A stretch of 64,000 nucleotides of DNA, from the NCBI GenBank assembly GCA_039720395.1, contig CM077834.1, positions 4,174,607 through 4,238,606 of the forward strand, given 5' to 3'. Of the stretch, positions 47,713 through 61,767 are shown piece after piece. The stretch is from Liquidambar formosana (lineage: Eukaryota > Streptophyta > Magnoliopsida > Saxifragales > Altingiaceae). Below the pieces are notes generated by a model that ran no database searches, was not told the DNA's origin, and saw only the letters and a program-made list of their open reading frames with translations. The position numbers and the translations under genes are program-made. How positions within the stretch are numbered: the first letter of the stretch is position 1; every line of letters begins with the position of its first letter.

Positions 47713-50700
47713 CATGATTTTTATCTTTTTCAGTTAAACCACTTAAATCAAATGACACCTGACTTGTTTAAATAATGCCATTTCTTTTCTTTTCTTGGTT
47801 TGTATGGGGATCTGGGTGCTATGTGTCATTTTATCAGCTTTAGTGGCAGGAATTCACCACTTCTCTAGTTGACGTGATAAATTTATTCTTTGTCAGAGTG
47901 TTTCCCGACAAGATTTTTGGTTTTTTGATTTAAAAAGAAAAAAACACTATCGTTAGAACTTACAAATGCCAAAATATAATTAGGTTTGATGGTAGACGAT
48001 CTGGATTACTCACTTTTCAATGAGACTTCTGATTTTACGAGTCAATATTTATTTTTAGAAGTAGTTATTGAAGCAAGAACAGATTTACTTTTATGGGCGC
48101 TGATCTGAATTTCCCACTTATATCAAGCTTAGATTTTGTTCTAATTGAGTATTCATTTACTTTCTAGTTGATATGTTGCATTTCTGGTATCAATTCTGAA
48201 TTTTTATATTTATTTCTAGTATTACATCTATAGTATCGCATTTCATAGGTCAAGCTTAGGGGGAGGTCATCCCAATGTGAAGTTTGCGGAGAAAATGCAG
48301 CATTTACTGGAAAGCAATTTCGAGATTTTGACTATGAGAAGTTCACTCAGTCCCCACTCTCCACGGTAATTTTATTGTCTGTTACTTGCCTATTTCTGTC
48401 AACTGCAATTTGTGTTCTTATAAGTTTACTTAAGATTAATATGTTCTTAAAAATGTAACGTATGTGTTGTTTTGTTGTTTCTATGACCCAACAGTATTCA
48501 TCTTATTTGATTTTTATGATTATCCCAATAGAATCTTGAACAGATCTTTCTTATATTCCACCATGGTGATGGTAATTTGAACGTTAAAATGGAAATGGGA
48601 AAAGGAGATATGTCAAGTCAGGCTCTCTTTTTATAGTCTCTTCTCTATAGGCTTCACAATATTGAATGAGTGTACAAATTCTTCTTGTTAATAAACCTGC
48701 AGACTAGATCTGTCAAAGTCAGGCTCTCCTTTTCTCTTAAATCTAGAGTTTTTATCTTGCTAGGCTTCACAATGTGATTCAAGGGAAGCTAGATATCCAA
48801 CAAAATTGATTTCAATGTTTTCAAAAACCTTACGTTAATCATCACTGGAACGAATTTTATAGTTTAGTTTTCCACTCCCCTAGAATGCAAGGATGATTCG
48901 ATATTTTTGTACAATATAAGTTCATATATCATCTTGTTAACAATGCATAAACAGTTGCAAGGAGCCAATACTCATCCTAAACCTGGTGACAGGTGGCGCA
49001 TAAGGTTAATTGGTCTCTCTCCTTCAATAGGAGCTTATCTGGGCCTAAGGTCTCTCTTTTTTTACCCGAATGATAACGCCTACCCTGGGTGGTGGTAGGA
49101 CTGGAGGAATGCCTAGTTAGGGCTTGGTGCTGATCAGGGCATTGAAATAGGTCTCTTAGGCCCATTCATTGGGATAGCTTGAAGGGTCTTGGATTGATCG
49201 CTAGAGTAATGGCTAACTGAGCAAGTTAAATGGTTGGCCCCATAATCGAGGTGGTATGCTCGTGCCTTGTGGAAATAAGGTCCATATTGTTCACTAGACA
49301 CACGTCTCTAGAGATGGGCTTCTGGGCTTTACAACTATAAAAGCATAGCTTGTAGGCGCATGAATAGGAAGGGCTCTCATTGGCAGGAGAATTTAACCAA
49401 TAGAATCCCACCACACTAGGACCAAAGGGATGGGGGTTGTTTGAATCCTTTATAAAGGCCATTAATGGCTCATTTGCAAGAATTCACAACTTTAGGATTA
49501 CAAGGACCAAAAGCATTACCACTCTCTGGATCCTCTCTTTCTTCCTTAGGTTCCTCCCAATTGATTATCTCTTCCCTTTGCAACACCCTCTTGCTATTTC
49601 ATCAACTATGATGTCACTAACTCAAATACGTCATCTCTCACTTGTCACTTCCTCACAAGAACTTCCCTATCAACACATACTGTCTTGCACAAATGCCATT
49701 CATGTCGGCTATGTAGTATGGTTGACATTTAAGGGAAATTTTTTTAAAAGAATTGAATGTGGGTAAAATGGGGATGTGAAGATTTACTAGTGGCAATACT
49801 TGAAAAGATGCAATAAGAAATTGATGTATTTGTTATAAATTAGAGGTGCCACCCATGGACAAGATGAGGGGATGTCATCTATGATGGTTGCAACAAAGAC
49901 CAAGAAATGTAGCAGTTAGGGGTGATTCAATTTAAATTGCAATCACCAGAGTGTAGGAGGGAAGCTAAATAGAACAAAGGCTGAGGAACTAAAAGAAGTC
50001 ACAATTACCAATGGCATAAATTTTATTTTCCTATCTAGAAAAGAAATACACTTTTTAGTGGAGGTGGCCTTATAGGGCTGAATGGCACAAAAGGATGTGT
50101 AGCTGGACCCATGTTTTCGTACACAAAACTTTGTTGAGCTCAGTCAATCTGTTTTTCTGAATCCACCTGTTACAATTTATTTTTCATTCCGTTCTTCCTA
50201 AGTATCAGTTAATGTCTTATCCATGAATATTCTGTGGATTTTCAACGCGGTCCGATTTGTCAGCTGTTGTGCTATGTTTGTGGAGGTAAAATTTAGCCGG
50301 AAAAAAATGTTGTGGTTGCGAAGAGCTTGACACCAATGTATATATACAAAAGCCTGCTTATATAGTTATATATAAATACATTCTTAACAAAGTTCTCTGA
50401 ATCTTACTTGTGGCTTTGAAATGAATGCAGTCTCCATTGAAGTTAAACCTGCTTCCAACAGATTCTAGAATAAGCAGTAAAGAGTACAATGAAAGACTTG
50501 TTAATGGGGAAGCGCACATATTGGTGGATGTACGACCAGCACACCACTTTAAAATAGTTTCTCTTCCCAATTCCGTCAACATTCCTCTCTCAAGTTTGGA
50601 GGCTAGATTGCCTGAAATCTCTTCGGCCTTAAATGAAGAGGAGTGTAAGGGTAAGGATTCTGGTTCGAGTGCTCATCTCTATGTAATATGTAGAAGAGGT

Positions 50701-50820
50701 AATGATTCACAGAGGGCTGTTCAATACCTCCACAAGATGGGTTTTACTTCAGCAAGGGATATCATGGGGGGACTGGAGTCCTGGTCTCACGATGTGGATC
50801 CAAGCTTCCCCACCTACTAG
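41047..50820 (+). CDS. CNX5: MOCS3/Uba4-type adenylyltransferase and sulfurtransferase (11 exons)
   Basis: Two-domain enzyme that adenylates and then thiolates small sulfur carriers (MoaD-like CNX7 for molybdopterin, URM1-like for tRNA thiolation). Exons: 41047-41305, 42098-42190, 42435-42490, 45214-45278, 45464-45538, 45658-45736, 46311-46349, 46487-46595, 47094-47212, 48249-48365 and 50431-50820. The 466-residue frame is continuous across all GT-AG junctions. An N-terminal coiled-coil-like stretch (about 8-40) precedes the E1-like domain, with GAGGLGSP (about 100-107) for [28 protein letters not shown], and zinc cysteines CYRC (about 233-236) and CEVC (about 308-311). The C-terminal rhodanese has active-site Cys about 424 in ICRRGNDSQ. 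Intron 3 (2.7 kb) holds a transposon-like insertion and introns 1 and 10 hold further repeat-like DNA. Confidence 0.96.
41455..41946. mobile_element. MITE-like insertion in MOCS3 intron 1
   Basis: The inverted ends GGCTGTGTTTGGATGATG and (complement) CTGTGTTTGGATGAGG lie about 490 bp apart, and an extended GGT-type microsatellite (about 41620-41715) sits in the middle. The end sequence is like plant hAT or Harbinger MITEs. The target duplication is not resolved. Confidence 0.55.
43160..43460 (+). pseudogene. Captured fragment of a CrRLK1L (THESEUS1/FERONIA-type) receptor kinase
   Basis: The plus-strand frame holds a membrane-spanning segment ([20 protein letters not shown]), a juxtamembrane stretch ([18 protein letters not shown]) and [10 protein letters not shown], which is the start of the kinase domain in the malectin-like CrRLK1L family. 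The kinase proper, the malectin domains and the rest are missing; after [10 protein letters not shown] the sequence becomes unrelated. It is an isolated exon piece inside a transposon-like element within a MOCS3 intron, so not a functional receptor. Confidence 0.75.
43495..43655. repeat. 76-bp tandem repeat inside the intronic element
   Basis: Two units of GGGTTTCATGCGTTGAATTT, then GGGGGAAAAAAACTGGGTTTC, then ACGGTTGAATTTAAGGGG. Confidence 0.85.
44000..44285 (+). pseudogene. Captured proline-rich, extensin/PERK-like fragment
   Basis: A plus-strand frame encodes a Pro/Ser/Thr-rich stretch with repeated SPPPPS and SKSPPPPSA words (for example [19 protein letters not shown]). This is the composition of the extracellular part of PERK-type receptor kinases or arabinogalactan proteins. 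It is GC-rich against an AT-rich intron. No signal peptide, membrane segment or kinase follows. The exact source family is uncertain. Confidence 0.5.
47623..47712. repeat. Poly-C tract and compound (TA)n(GA)n microsatellite in MOCS3 intron 9
   Basis: A pure C run at 47623-47640 is followed after a short gap by TA (about 47659-47682) passing into GA (about 47683-47711). Confidence 0.9.
48950..49800. other. Foreign-looking block in MOCS3 intron 10
   Basis: A less AT-rich stretch has two TATA-like motifs (CTATAAAAGCATAGC at about 49337 and TTTATAAAGGCC at about 49449) and a CT-rich patch downstream (about 49525-49600). This is suggestive of a solo LTR. No TG/CA ends with a 5-bp duplication were found. 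Confidence 0.3.
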
Positions 50821-51602
50821 TTGGCATGTTCATTCTGACACGTTTGAGCAATTTGAACTTCACAAGTCTTTTGGATGCATGAAAAAACAGCAAATCGAGT
50901 GGAATCCCATGGCTCTACAGCTCTTCTGGGATGATAGCCAGTGTGCCGATGATCGATGATTCACGTGCTGTTTTGATAGTTCTGTTTATTTCATTACGGA
51001 TATCCTATAAGTAATAGTTCTGTACTCATTTTATAATTGGAAGACTTCAGAATGCCACTGAGCATGGACCGGTTAGTCTTCATGGCAGTCTTAAATTGAA
51101 CTATGGTGCTTCCTGTTGTGTTTCATTTAACCTATAGGCCTGGAAGTATGGAAATACTTTTAGTATGGGGCATCACTAAATGATCTGTAGTATATAGTAC
51201 AAGAGGCAGAAATATATGAATGTTGCATAATAGCTGATCTGAGCTACCAGTGTGAAAGCTTGGAGAAAGGCGAGCCTTTGGAAATTGGAGATCTGATCAA
51301 GTTTGCACGAGTTCATGTTTGCTAAAAGCCCTGCTTTGGCTACAGCACAGGAGCCTTCTTTACTTTGCTGATGAAAGTAGATGATGCGAAGTGAAGACTA
51401 GGTTAGAACTTATAAGAGTGACGAAGCTACAGGGCCATTGGCACTAGGCGGTTTGTTAGAAGATGACTTCCCTAGAACATCCAGAATAATTGAGACCAAG
51501 TTGGTTTGATTAATGATTATTTCGATGAAAAAACCTAAACCTTTCAATAAGAAGGGCACTCCTCATGACCGCCTAGAAGCGTCGGTTTGATTAGTGCTTC
51601 CT
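50821..51602. other. Convergent intergenic gap between MOCS3 and ATCase
   Basis: This presumably holds both 3'UTRs, as the genes face each other. No other gene is seen. Confidence 0.5.
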
Positions 51603-55301
<3,699 letters not shown>

Positions 55302-57089
55302 TACGATCGATGGAATGAGTTCAATGGAACAAAATTGTGTTCTTTGGTGCTGCCCCAAAAAAAAAAAAAAAAAAAAAATTGTGTTCTTTGGAGATATTTG
55401 AACCCCTAGTAACATAAAGACTATATCAATTTTTGAACAAAGAAAGCAAAATTAAAATCCTACCGAACGAAACAAAATGAGTTTATCAATGCTATGGAAA
55501 CTTGAATTTTCATTCAATTCTATGTTTGGTTGCTGAGAAAATGTAGGAAAACAAAACAAAATAGATTCGAATAAAATTTTAGGTATTTCACTAAAATCAT
55601 ACCGAACAAAACAAAAAGATTTTATCAATGCTATGGGAGCTCGAATCTTTTCATTCAATACCCCGTTTGGTGGCTGAGAAAGTGTAAGACGAACAAACCA
55701 AATCAAAATAAGGTTTTTCATTATTTATGACCTCAGAGAACAGAGAAGCTTCTTCAGCTAAGCGCAAATCAAGTTTTTGGTTTAGTAAAAACAACAGAAT
55801 AAAACTTTTCTTTTCCTCTGTTTTCTAAGTAACCAAACAGGGGATAAATGTCTGAGAACACACACGAATTTCAATACGTATATTTTCATTTAGTCTAAAG
55901 AAAGAGAAAAATAGAAGGAAAGAGGAGAGAATGAGTGAGTGGTACCTGGGAAACCTTTTTCCGGGAAAACTATAGACGTTGGTGTTTGCTTCCCGCGAAA
56001 AATATAGTGCGGAAGAGAGAGATAGGGTTTTGGGAAAAAAAAATAATTTAATTAAAAAATAAATAAAAGGAGACGGAGTGCAGAAAGTGAACAAAAGCGG
56101 GATCTTGGGAAGAGGGAAAACTATGAAAATTTTGGCGGCAAAAATAGAGATAGGCAAGTATAATATTATCACTTAGTAGTATCAATTTTATGCACTAATC
56201 TAACATTTTGTTTTTAATTGGGCCAATATGAAAGTCACATTCCTACATCATCTATCACATGAACTGATGCAAAAATTTTATATCAAAGTCAGTACATATG
56301 ATACTACACCTCCCATTTTTTATTTTTTTTTCAGTTTTAATTGATATATGTAAAATAATTTCATTGGTTTAGCATACCAGTTTTGGTGAGTAATATTTCA
56401 TAAATATTATTAAATAAAGTTGAAAAAATTCCTATAGGGTTCTTTTTTTTTTTTTTTTTTTTTTATTTAATTTCTAATCAACCTTCACTTGTCAATTGGA
56501 ACAATATTTGCCAATCCAAAAGTCATGGTCGGCCTTATATAAAAAATAGTGAATCATTCAATTGGGCTTATACAAAGAGCAATGCTATACAAGACAACTC
56601 ATTTGTACAAATTTACTTACTCAACTTTTATGACAATTTTATTAATTGATGAAAATTTTTATTAAAAAAATATAATAATAAGCTGATGTGGCTGTCACAT
56701 TAGTTGAACTAGTAAATTTTAGGAGGGGAAGTACAACATATTACTATTGAGGGGCTCTGCAACAGAACATACTAGTCATAGAGCATAGCAAGATTTTTTT
56801 TTCATCACATTTCAGAAACATACATATCATAGATCATGGCAAGATCTTTTCAAAACATTAAGCTTAAAGATCTTTCCAAAACATTAAGCTTAATATACCA
56901 AGACCCTATACCAAGACCCTCTTCCATAGCATCTCCTATTCATAAATGCAAAACACCACCATCCATACACCCACACTACAAGTAAGCTTAATGGCCTTAG
57001 ACTGACAACCATGCCATCTCTATGTGTGCTAACATGGAACAACATGAAAGCAACAGAGATGACTAGAATAATTAAGTTAAAACATATAC
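55302..57089. other. ATCase upstream region with a 139-bp tandem duplication, then intergenic DNA
   Basis: Segments at about 55455-55590 and 55594-55730 are diverged tandem copies (ACCGAAC at 55462 and 55601, then TTTATCAATGCTATGG and GTTTGGTTGCTGAGAAA). Farther up (about 55825-56160) lies purine-rich DNA that may include the ATCase leader. The remainder to 57089 is AT-rich, with no gene seen. Confidence 0.5.
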
Positions 57090-57689
57090 TCAAGAAAAGA
57101 ACTTCCAACTCATAGGAGGTGGCTGATCATCACCTTTCAACTGGTGCGGACCATACGGCGGGTGTGGTGGCTTAGGCTGTTTAGGAGGGAATGGGAAATG
57201 GGGCGGGTGCGGTGGCTTAGGAGGGAATGGGAATGGAGGCAATGGCTGAGCATATCCACACATCCCATAGAAGCACAAGCTCCTAAAAGGGCATCTATTT
57301 TCACACTTACCACAATGGAAATGATTACTATTAGTGTCAATACATAAACCACTGCAGCATTGCCAAGTAAATGGGCATCTAATCCCACACAAGCCACAAT
57401 TGTAAACGTCTGAGGTGACATCAACGCAACGGTTTCTGCAACACAGCCTCCTGATTCTAGGTCGGAATTCTCCTTGGTTACATATCCATGGCCTGTTCCG
57501 GCACCCGGGGGCTCGTGGGTTCGTTATATTCTTGAGCCATGGTGATGAAGTTGATGATTTAGCTGTAGCATTTTGTCGCACCACTTGTTTTGGTGTTGGG
57601 TTAGCTTCTACTATCACAATAAGTAGTAGTAATAGTAGTGTTGACATGGCGACGGATGTATCGCCTTGCCTCATCATTTGAGGATGCAT
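57090..57689 (-). CDS. STIG1-like cysteine-rich secreted protein with a proline-rich tail
   Basis: About 199 residues from the Met at 57689 (MHPQMMRQGDTS). A hydrophobic signal segment (MSTLLLLLLIVIVEA) is followed by the STIG1 domain with 16 cysteines between about residues 60 and 150, including LCCRNRCVDV, YNCGLCGIRCPF, QCCSGLCID and HCGKCENRCPF. STIG1 proteins are small secreted peptides of stigma and other surfaces, some of which act on pollen-tube growth. Unusually, the domain is followed by a tail of about 50 residues rich in Pro, Phe, His and Lys (PFPPKPPHPPHFPFPP) ending MSWKFFS, where family members normally stop. Upstream Met codons in the same frame run through a microsatellite translated as SLSLSL and YIYIYI, so they were rejected as starts. 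Confidence 0.88.
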   Translation of the reverse strand: MHPQMMRQGDTSVAMSTLLLLLLIVIVEANPTPKQVVRQNATAKSSTSSPWLKNITNPRAPGCRNRPWICNQGEFRPRIRRLCCRNRCVDVTSDVYNCGLCGIRCPFTWQCCSGLCIDTNSNHFHCGKCENRCPFRSLCFYGMCGYAQPLPPFPFPPKPPHPPHFPFPPKQPKPPHPPYGPHQLKGDDQPPPMSWKFFS

Positions 57690-57714
57690 TAGAAGTAACA
57701 AGAGGTCAAGGGTG

Positions 57715-57761
<47 letters not shown>

Positions 57762-57762
57762 A
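57715..57762. repeat. Compound (TA)n(GA)n microsatellite directly upstream of STIG1-like
   Basis: TA (about 57715-57736) passes into GA (about 57737-57760). On the gene strand this reads (TC)n(TA)n about 25 bases before the chosen start codon, so it lies in the promoter or leader. Confidence 0.9.
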
Positions 57763-58210
57763 ATGGGTGAGGAGAATGTTGTGTTATGTTTGTGTTGTTG
57801 TGAGAAGTCGATGGTGTTCATGTTTTTCTTACATGGGTTACTTCTGAGGACTCGTGTTGTGGGTGGTGGGCTTGGTGTGGGGGGTAATAACTATTTACGT
57901 GATAACAAAGTTTGTTTTGACTAATGCTTTGTGCTTGGAAGGGGCTTTTTGCTTCAACAAATACATGATTAAAGCAAGTGTAACGGTGTGAGAAAAATCT
58001 TTCCATATGGTATGTATCTATTTTTCAATGTAAAGGGGAAGTTTATCTGACCAAAAAAAGATGTAAATGAGAGGTTTCCATTGTGATTAGGATTTCGCAT
58101 ATGGTGGGAAATTGGGGTGATACCCATTCTGGTCCAAGGACCTCTAATTCCTGATTTGATCAGTCAGGTTCGTGGATCTTCTCTTGTTGGGCCATACATC
58201 TAAGATTCTA

Positions 58211-59118
58211 GTGGGAGCGGCTAACGCAACCCCACAAAGGGTTAAGTTGCCCCCTATTTTTTTAATTAAAAAAATTATTATGTAAAATTACCAAAAAAGG
58301 CTTAACCCTCACCCATCCCCTCTCCCGCACCCTTCCCCCGGCAACTCTCTCCGGCACCCCCACCAGCGACGGCGATGACCCCCTCTTCCCTCTTTTCCTC
58401 TCTTGGTAAGGCCGCACCCCCTCTTCTCCTTCCTCCTCCTCCCTCTTCTCTTCCATTTTTTTTTTTTATTCCAGAACTCTCCTCCCGTCGGCGGAAAAAT
58501 AGAGGCGTCGCCGAGAAAAATGGAGGCCCTTACCGGAAAAACACACAGATCTGACCAGCAAAGGGGGAAAAAAGAAAGACAGAAGGAAAGAAAAAGAAGA
58601 AGCACTGTCACCGGAAAAAATGGATGCCGAAAAACACAGATCTGACCAGCAGCAGAGAGGAAAAAAAAAAAAAAGAAAGAAAGAAAGAAAGAAAGAAAGA
58701 GGAGAAGAAGAGAGGAGTCGCCGGAAGAGAGAAGAGTCGTCTCTCTCAAATCTACAAACTCTCACGGCCAAAATCACTCATCACTGTCGTCGAACTGGTG
58801 CGGCTCCCTCTCACCGCCAGCGAACCTTTGGCGCCAAAGGGTGCGGCTCCCTCTCACCTCCGGCCAACCTTTTTTCCTTTTTTTTTTCCACAAGAAGGAA
58901 AAAGAAAGTGAGATGAGATGGGATGGAATCGGCCGGAGTGGTTGTGGTAGAGAAGTCGCCGTCGCCGGTCGTCACTGCCATGGTGTGGGGTGAGTGAGAG
59001 GGGTGGGTGAGAATGAAGGGTAGTGAGGTCTTTGAGAGGGGTGGGTATTTATTTTTGGGGGGTGGGGTTAACAAAAGGGGGCAACTTAACCCTTTGAGGG
59101 GTTGCAATAGCCGTTCCC
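58211..59118. mobile_element. Non-autonomous MULE-like element M4 (same family as M3)
   Basis: The ends GGGAGCGGCTAACGCAAC and (complement) GGGAACGGCTATTGCAAC continue as inverted repeats through AAGGGTTAAGTTGCCCCC. The flanks AAGATTCTA (58202-58210) and AAGATTCAA (59119-59127) form an imperfect 9-bp duplication. The subterminal block AATTAAAAAAATTATTATGT and GGCTTAACCCTCA is shared with M3, as is the internal CAGATCTGACCAGCAAAGGG. It is about 908 bp, GC-rich in the middle, and has no transposase. Confidence 0.82.
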
Positions 59119-60044
59119 AAGATTCAAACAAACATCATTAGTTCAATGTATTGAGCCTAGCAACTAGCGAGAAAGAGAGAGAGATGAGTAGTTTGACATA
59201 ATACCAAAGCTATTTTCCCCCTTTTTCATCTTTTTGATGAAGAGGAGAATCAAACCTTCAGCCCAACTAATTCCCTGAACAAGGGTACGGCCACTACCCA
59301 CTCCGCGTCACTAAACAATTAAGATCTATGAAAGAATAAGTAACAATCAAGCAAAACCCTAATTATATCAGCTTAAACTTACCATGCCTTGCGCCCAACA
59401 ATTTGAGCTTCATAAATCAGCTGGTGCTAACATTTCTGTGATAATTCTTGTAATGAAAGAAAATAGAGTAGATGTTTTGACAAGGACCGGTGGTTGGATG
59501 CAAGTCATACACAGTGAGCACAACAGAGTGAACAATCTTGTTCAACTCTACCTCGTGGCCACAAAGGAGTAGAAAAAAAGGTCAGTTCACAAGGAGCTCG
59601 TAATATCTTTCTCAGCCTTTTGGCTAAGATCACAAGGAACTCGAAGATCATGCACTGCGATTCTGCAACCATGGTATTAGGCCCACCTTAAATATTGAAA
59701 CCGATTCATTCATAAAATCCTAAAAGATGATCCTCCACACACTGGAATAGACTCAATTCAATAAACAAAGAATTCATTCAGGTGTCATTGAAACAAGTTG
59801 GAAAGAGTTCATTATATTATTCAAATTATAGAAGAGGCAGATTTGTAGTTCAATTAACCGAAAGTTACTTAACAACAAAAGCACCTGATGATCCCATTCA
59901 GCAAAATGAATATACTTCTAAACATGCAACCATAACAGCAAAGCAAATGTGCTTCAATGCACTCAGCTAGTTAGAATTCCAAGCATATAGATATTAAGCA
60001 TCTCCCTACAATACCCACCCATCCAACCACTGTTCCTTGGTGGT
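59119..60044. other. Region downstream of the L31-like gene
   Basis: Apart from the U2 fragment, two plus-strand open frames (59384-59572 and 59782-59970) have no recognised similarity. Part of this may be 3'UTR of the L31-like gene. Confidence 0.35.
59588..59643 (+). pseudogene. 5' fragment of U2 snRNA between near-identical 13-bp repeats
   Basis: ATATCTTTCTCAGCCTTTTG followed by GCTAAGAT (59603-59630) matches the highly conserved 5' end of U2 snRNA with two or fewer differences, then stops abruptly. It is bracketed by CACAAGGAGCTCG (59588-59600) and CACAAGGAACTCG (59631-59643), a 13-bp direct repeat with one mismatch. The branch-site region, Sm site and 3' stems of U2 are absent, so it is not a working snRNA gene. 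Confidence 0.65.
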
Positions 60045-60251
60045 TCATTTTTCTTCATTCTCCTCTGTTTTCGGCTGGTAACGACGTTTAAACTTGGCAA
60101 TCTGCCCTAAACTTTGAGCCATCTGGCGTCTTGCTCTTAAGTGGTAAACTTTACCAACACGATTTAATTTAGTCATCATAACATGCATCAATCTGCCACT
60201 CTGGGTTACATAGGATATCCATTGCATCTGAGGATGCAATCCTTTCCTCAT
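60045..60251 (-). CDS. Small ribosomal protein L31-like protein, probably mitochondrial
   Basis: A 68-residue basic protein (MRKGLHPQMQWISYVTQSGR, then MMTKLNRVGKVYHLRARRQM and AKFKRRY). The sequence matches the plant proteins annotated as ribosomal protein L31 (bL31-type, organellar) as remembered; the match is to that plant family and not to bacterial zinc-binding L31. The coding part is a single exon. An acceptor TTTGCAG just upstream (exon resumes at 60262) and a donor CCCAG/GTCTCT at 61518-61519 suggest a 1.26-kb intron in the 5'UTR, with a short leader exon near 61519-61585. A hAT-type element sits immediately upstream of that leader. Confidence 0.8.
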   Translation of the reverse strand: MRKGLHPQMQWISYVTQSGRLMHVMMTKLNRVGKVYHLRARRQMAQSLGQIAKFKRRYQPKTEENEEK

Positions 60252-60261
60252 TTCTCACGAA

Positions 60262-61585
60262 TCTGCAAATTAAAAGGAAATAAAAGGCATATTAAACACA
60301 GTTATAAACTACATGAATAACTCTTCTATTTTGCATACAAACAACTAAACCAGACATTGCCCAGGGAGTAGGTAGAATTAATTCACAATGCAAACTAGTC
60401 TCTTCATCTTCAAAAACAACAATAAAGATAATAATAGCAACAGAATGAGAACAATAATAATAGTGGGATACATTTTGGAAGGATAGTCACCAATAATTTT
60501 TAAAAAAAAACCCATTACAATTTTATTAAATATGATGTCTCTTGTGTAGTTCTGATTGACTAAAATCAGCCCCTGGGCAAATTAATCCGGAGATGTGATG
60601 GATCGTCTTGAGCGTATCATGTGTGGCAATAGTTTAGAATAAAAAGAATACGAAAGAGGAAAGTTATATGATGGTAGCCTCCAATGTAGGCATTTTTATC
60701 AAATACTTAAAAATTTTATTGAGGAATGAACAAAAAGGATTCATATGTATCTCACATTTTCAATGGTTTTTTTTTTTTTTTTTTTTGCTCGTGTCAAAAT
60801 CAGTTTTCATTTCGTAATGGAATTTCAAACTGGAATAAAATAAATAAATAAATAAAGCTGAGACTACCTCCAATATGACAGTAGGAATTTCAGACTTGAT
60901 ACAGGGAGAGAGAGAGAGAGAGACAAAAAATCCTAGTCCTTGGTGTATATGATTTGTGATTCTGGATTGCAAAAACACTATCCATGCCTCACACAAACAC
61001 ATGACAAACTCACATCAGCTTAGCAATATGGTCGTATTAGGCTCAGTTGGGTGGAGGCCTTTGTTTCCTAAAATCCCATAAAGTGAAATATCTAGTATTC
61101 ATAATTTTTTTTTTTTATTCTTTCTTATCCTACATTTTCTCAGAAAACAAACAGAGTTTGAGCAGACGATGCTGTAAATCTGCAAACACTAGATCCATTC
61201 AACTCGACAAGGTTCCGCAAGTGATGAGACTGAGACAGAATAGCTTTCTTCATTTTTGAGCCTCCAATGGGTTGAAAGGAAACACAAGTGATGGATCTGT
61301 GTGTGTATAACAGTGTGGTAACAAGCCCTTAAGGAGGACAAAAAATGAACAGGGAGAACAAAAAAAAAAAAAAAAAAAATCCAATCAAAACCATAATTAT
61401 TCAAATACAAAATAAACACAAATCCAAGGCACCTCGCCCAAATCAAATCTATAGGATCCCAACCCAGCAATAAAAACCCTAGCTCAGATTTCACCATAAA
61501 CAGGAGAGAGAGAGAGACCTGGGCGGCAAAAGAAGTCGAAGTTGGCGGCGAGCTCCGGTTAAGGTGTGAGTGTGTTCTAAACCTT
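60262..61585 (-). other. 5'UTR exon and intron of the L31-like gene
   Basis: The leader exon is proposed at about 61519-61585 (GCCGCCAACTTCGACTTCTT on minus) with intron 60263-61518. The intron holds T and A homopolymers and a GA microsatellite at about 60906-60922. A plus-strand open frame at 61047-61259 is not supported by any family. Confidence 0.5.
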
Positions 61586-61593
61586 GTGAGAAC

Positions 61594-61715
61594 CTAATAG
61601 GCACGGACACGGACACGGGACACGGTTACGACACGACACAGACACTCCAACACGGCAATTTCTAAAAAACCCAGGACACGACACAGCGGGGATACGGCAA
61701 TAAATAAATAAATAA

Positions 61716-61767
<52 letters not shown>

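Noticed and set aside
48950..49800. Solo LTR retrotransposon in MOCS3 intron 10
   Set aside because: TATA-like and CT-rich motifs fit, but no TG...CA ends with a 5-bp duplication could be found, so it is listed only as a foreign-looking block.
57690..57821. Longer STIG1-like start at 57821
   Set aside because: The added residues translate a CT/TA microsatellite and push the signal peptide inward; the Met at 57689 gives a normal secreted layout.
58262..58916. Basic, low-complexity frames on both strands
   Set aside because: They lie wholly inside MULE-like M4 and come from GA/CT-rich and GAAA repeats.
59603..59630. Functional U2 snRNA gene
   Set aside because: Only the 5' 28 or so bases match; the branch-site pairing region, Sm site and 3' stems are missing.
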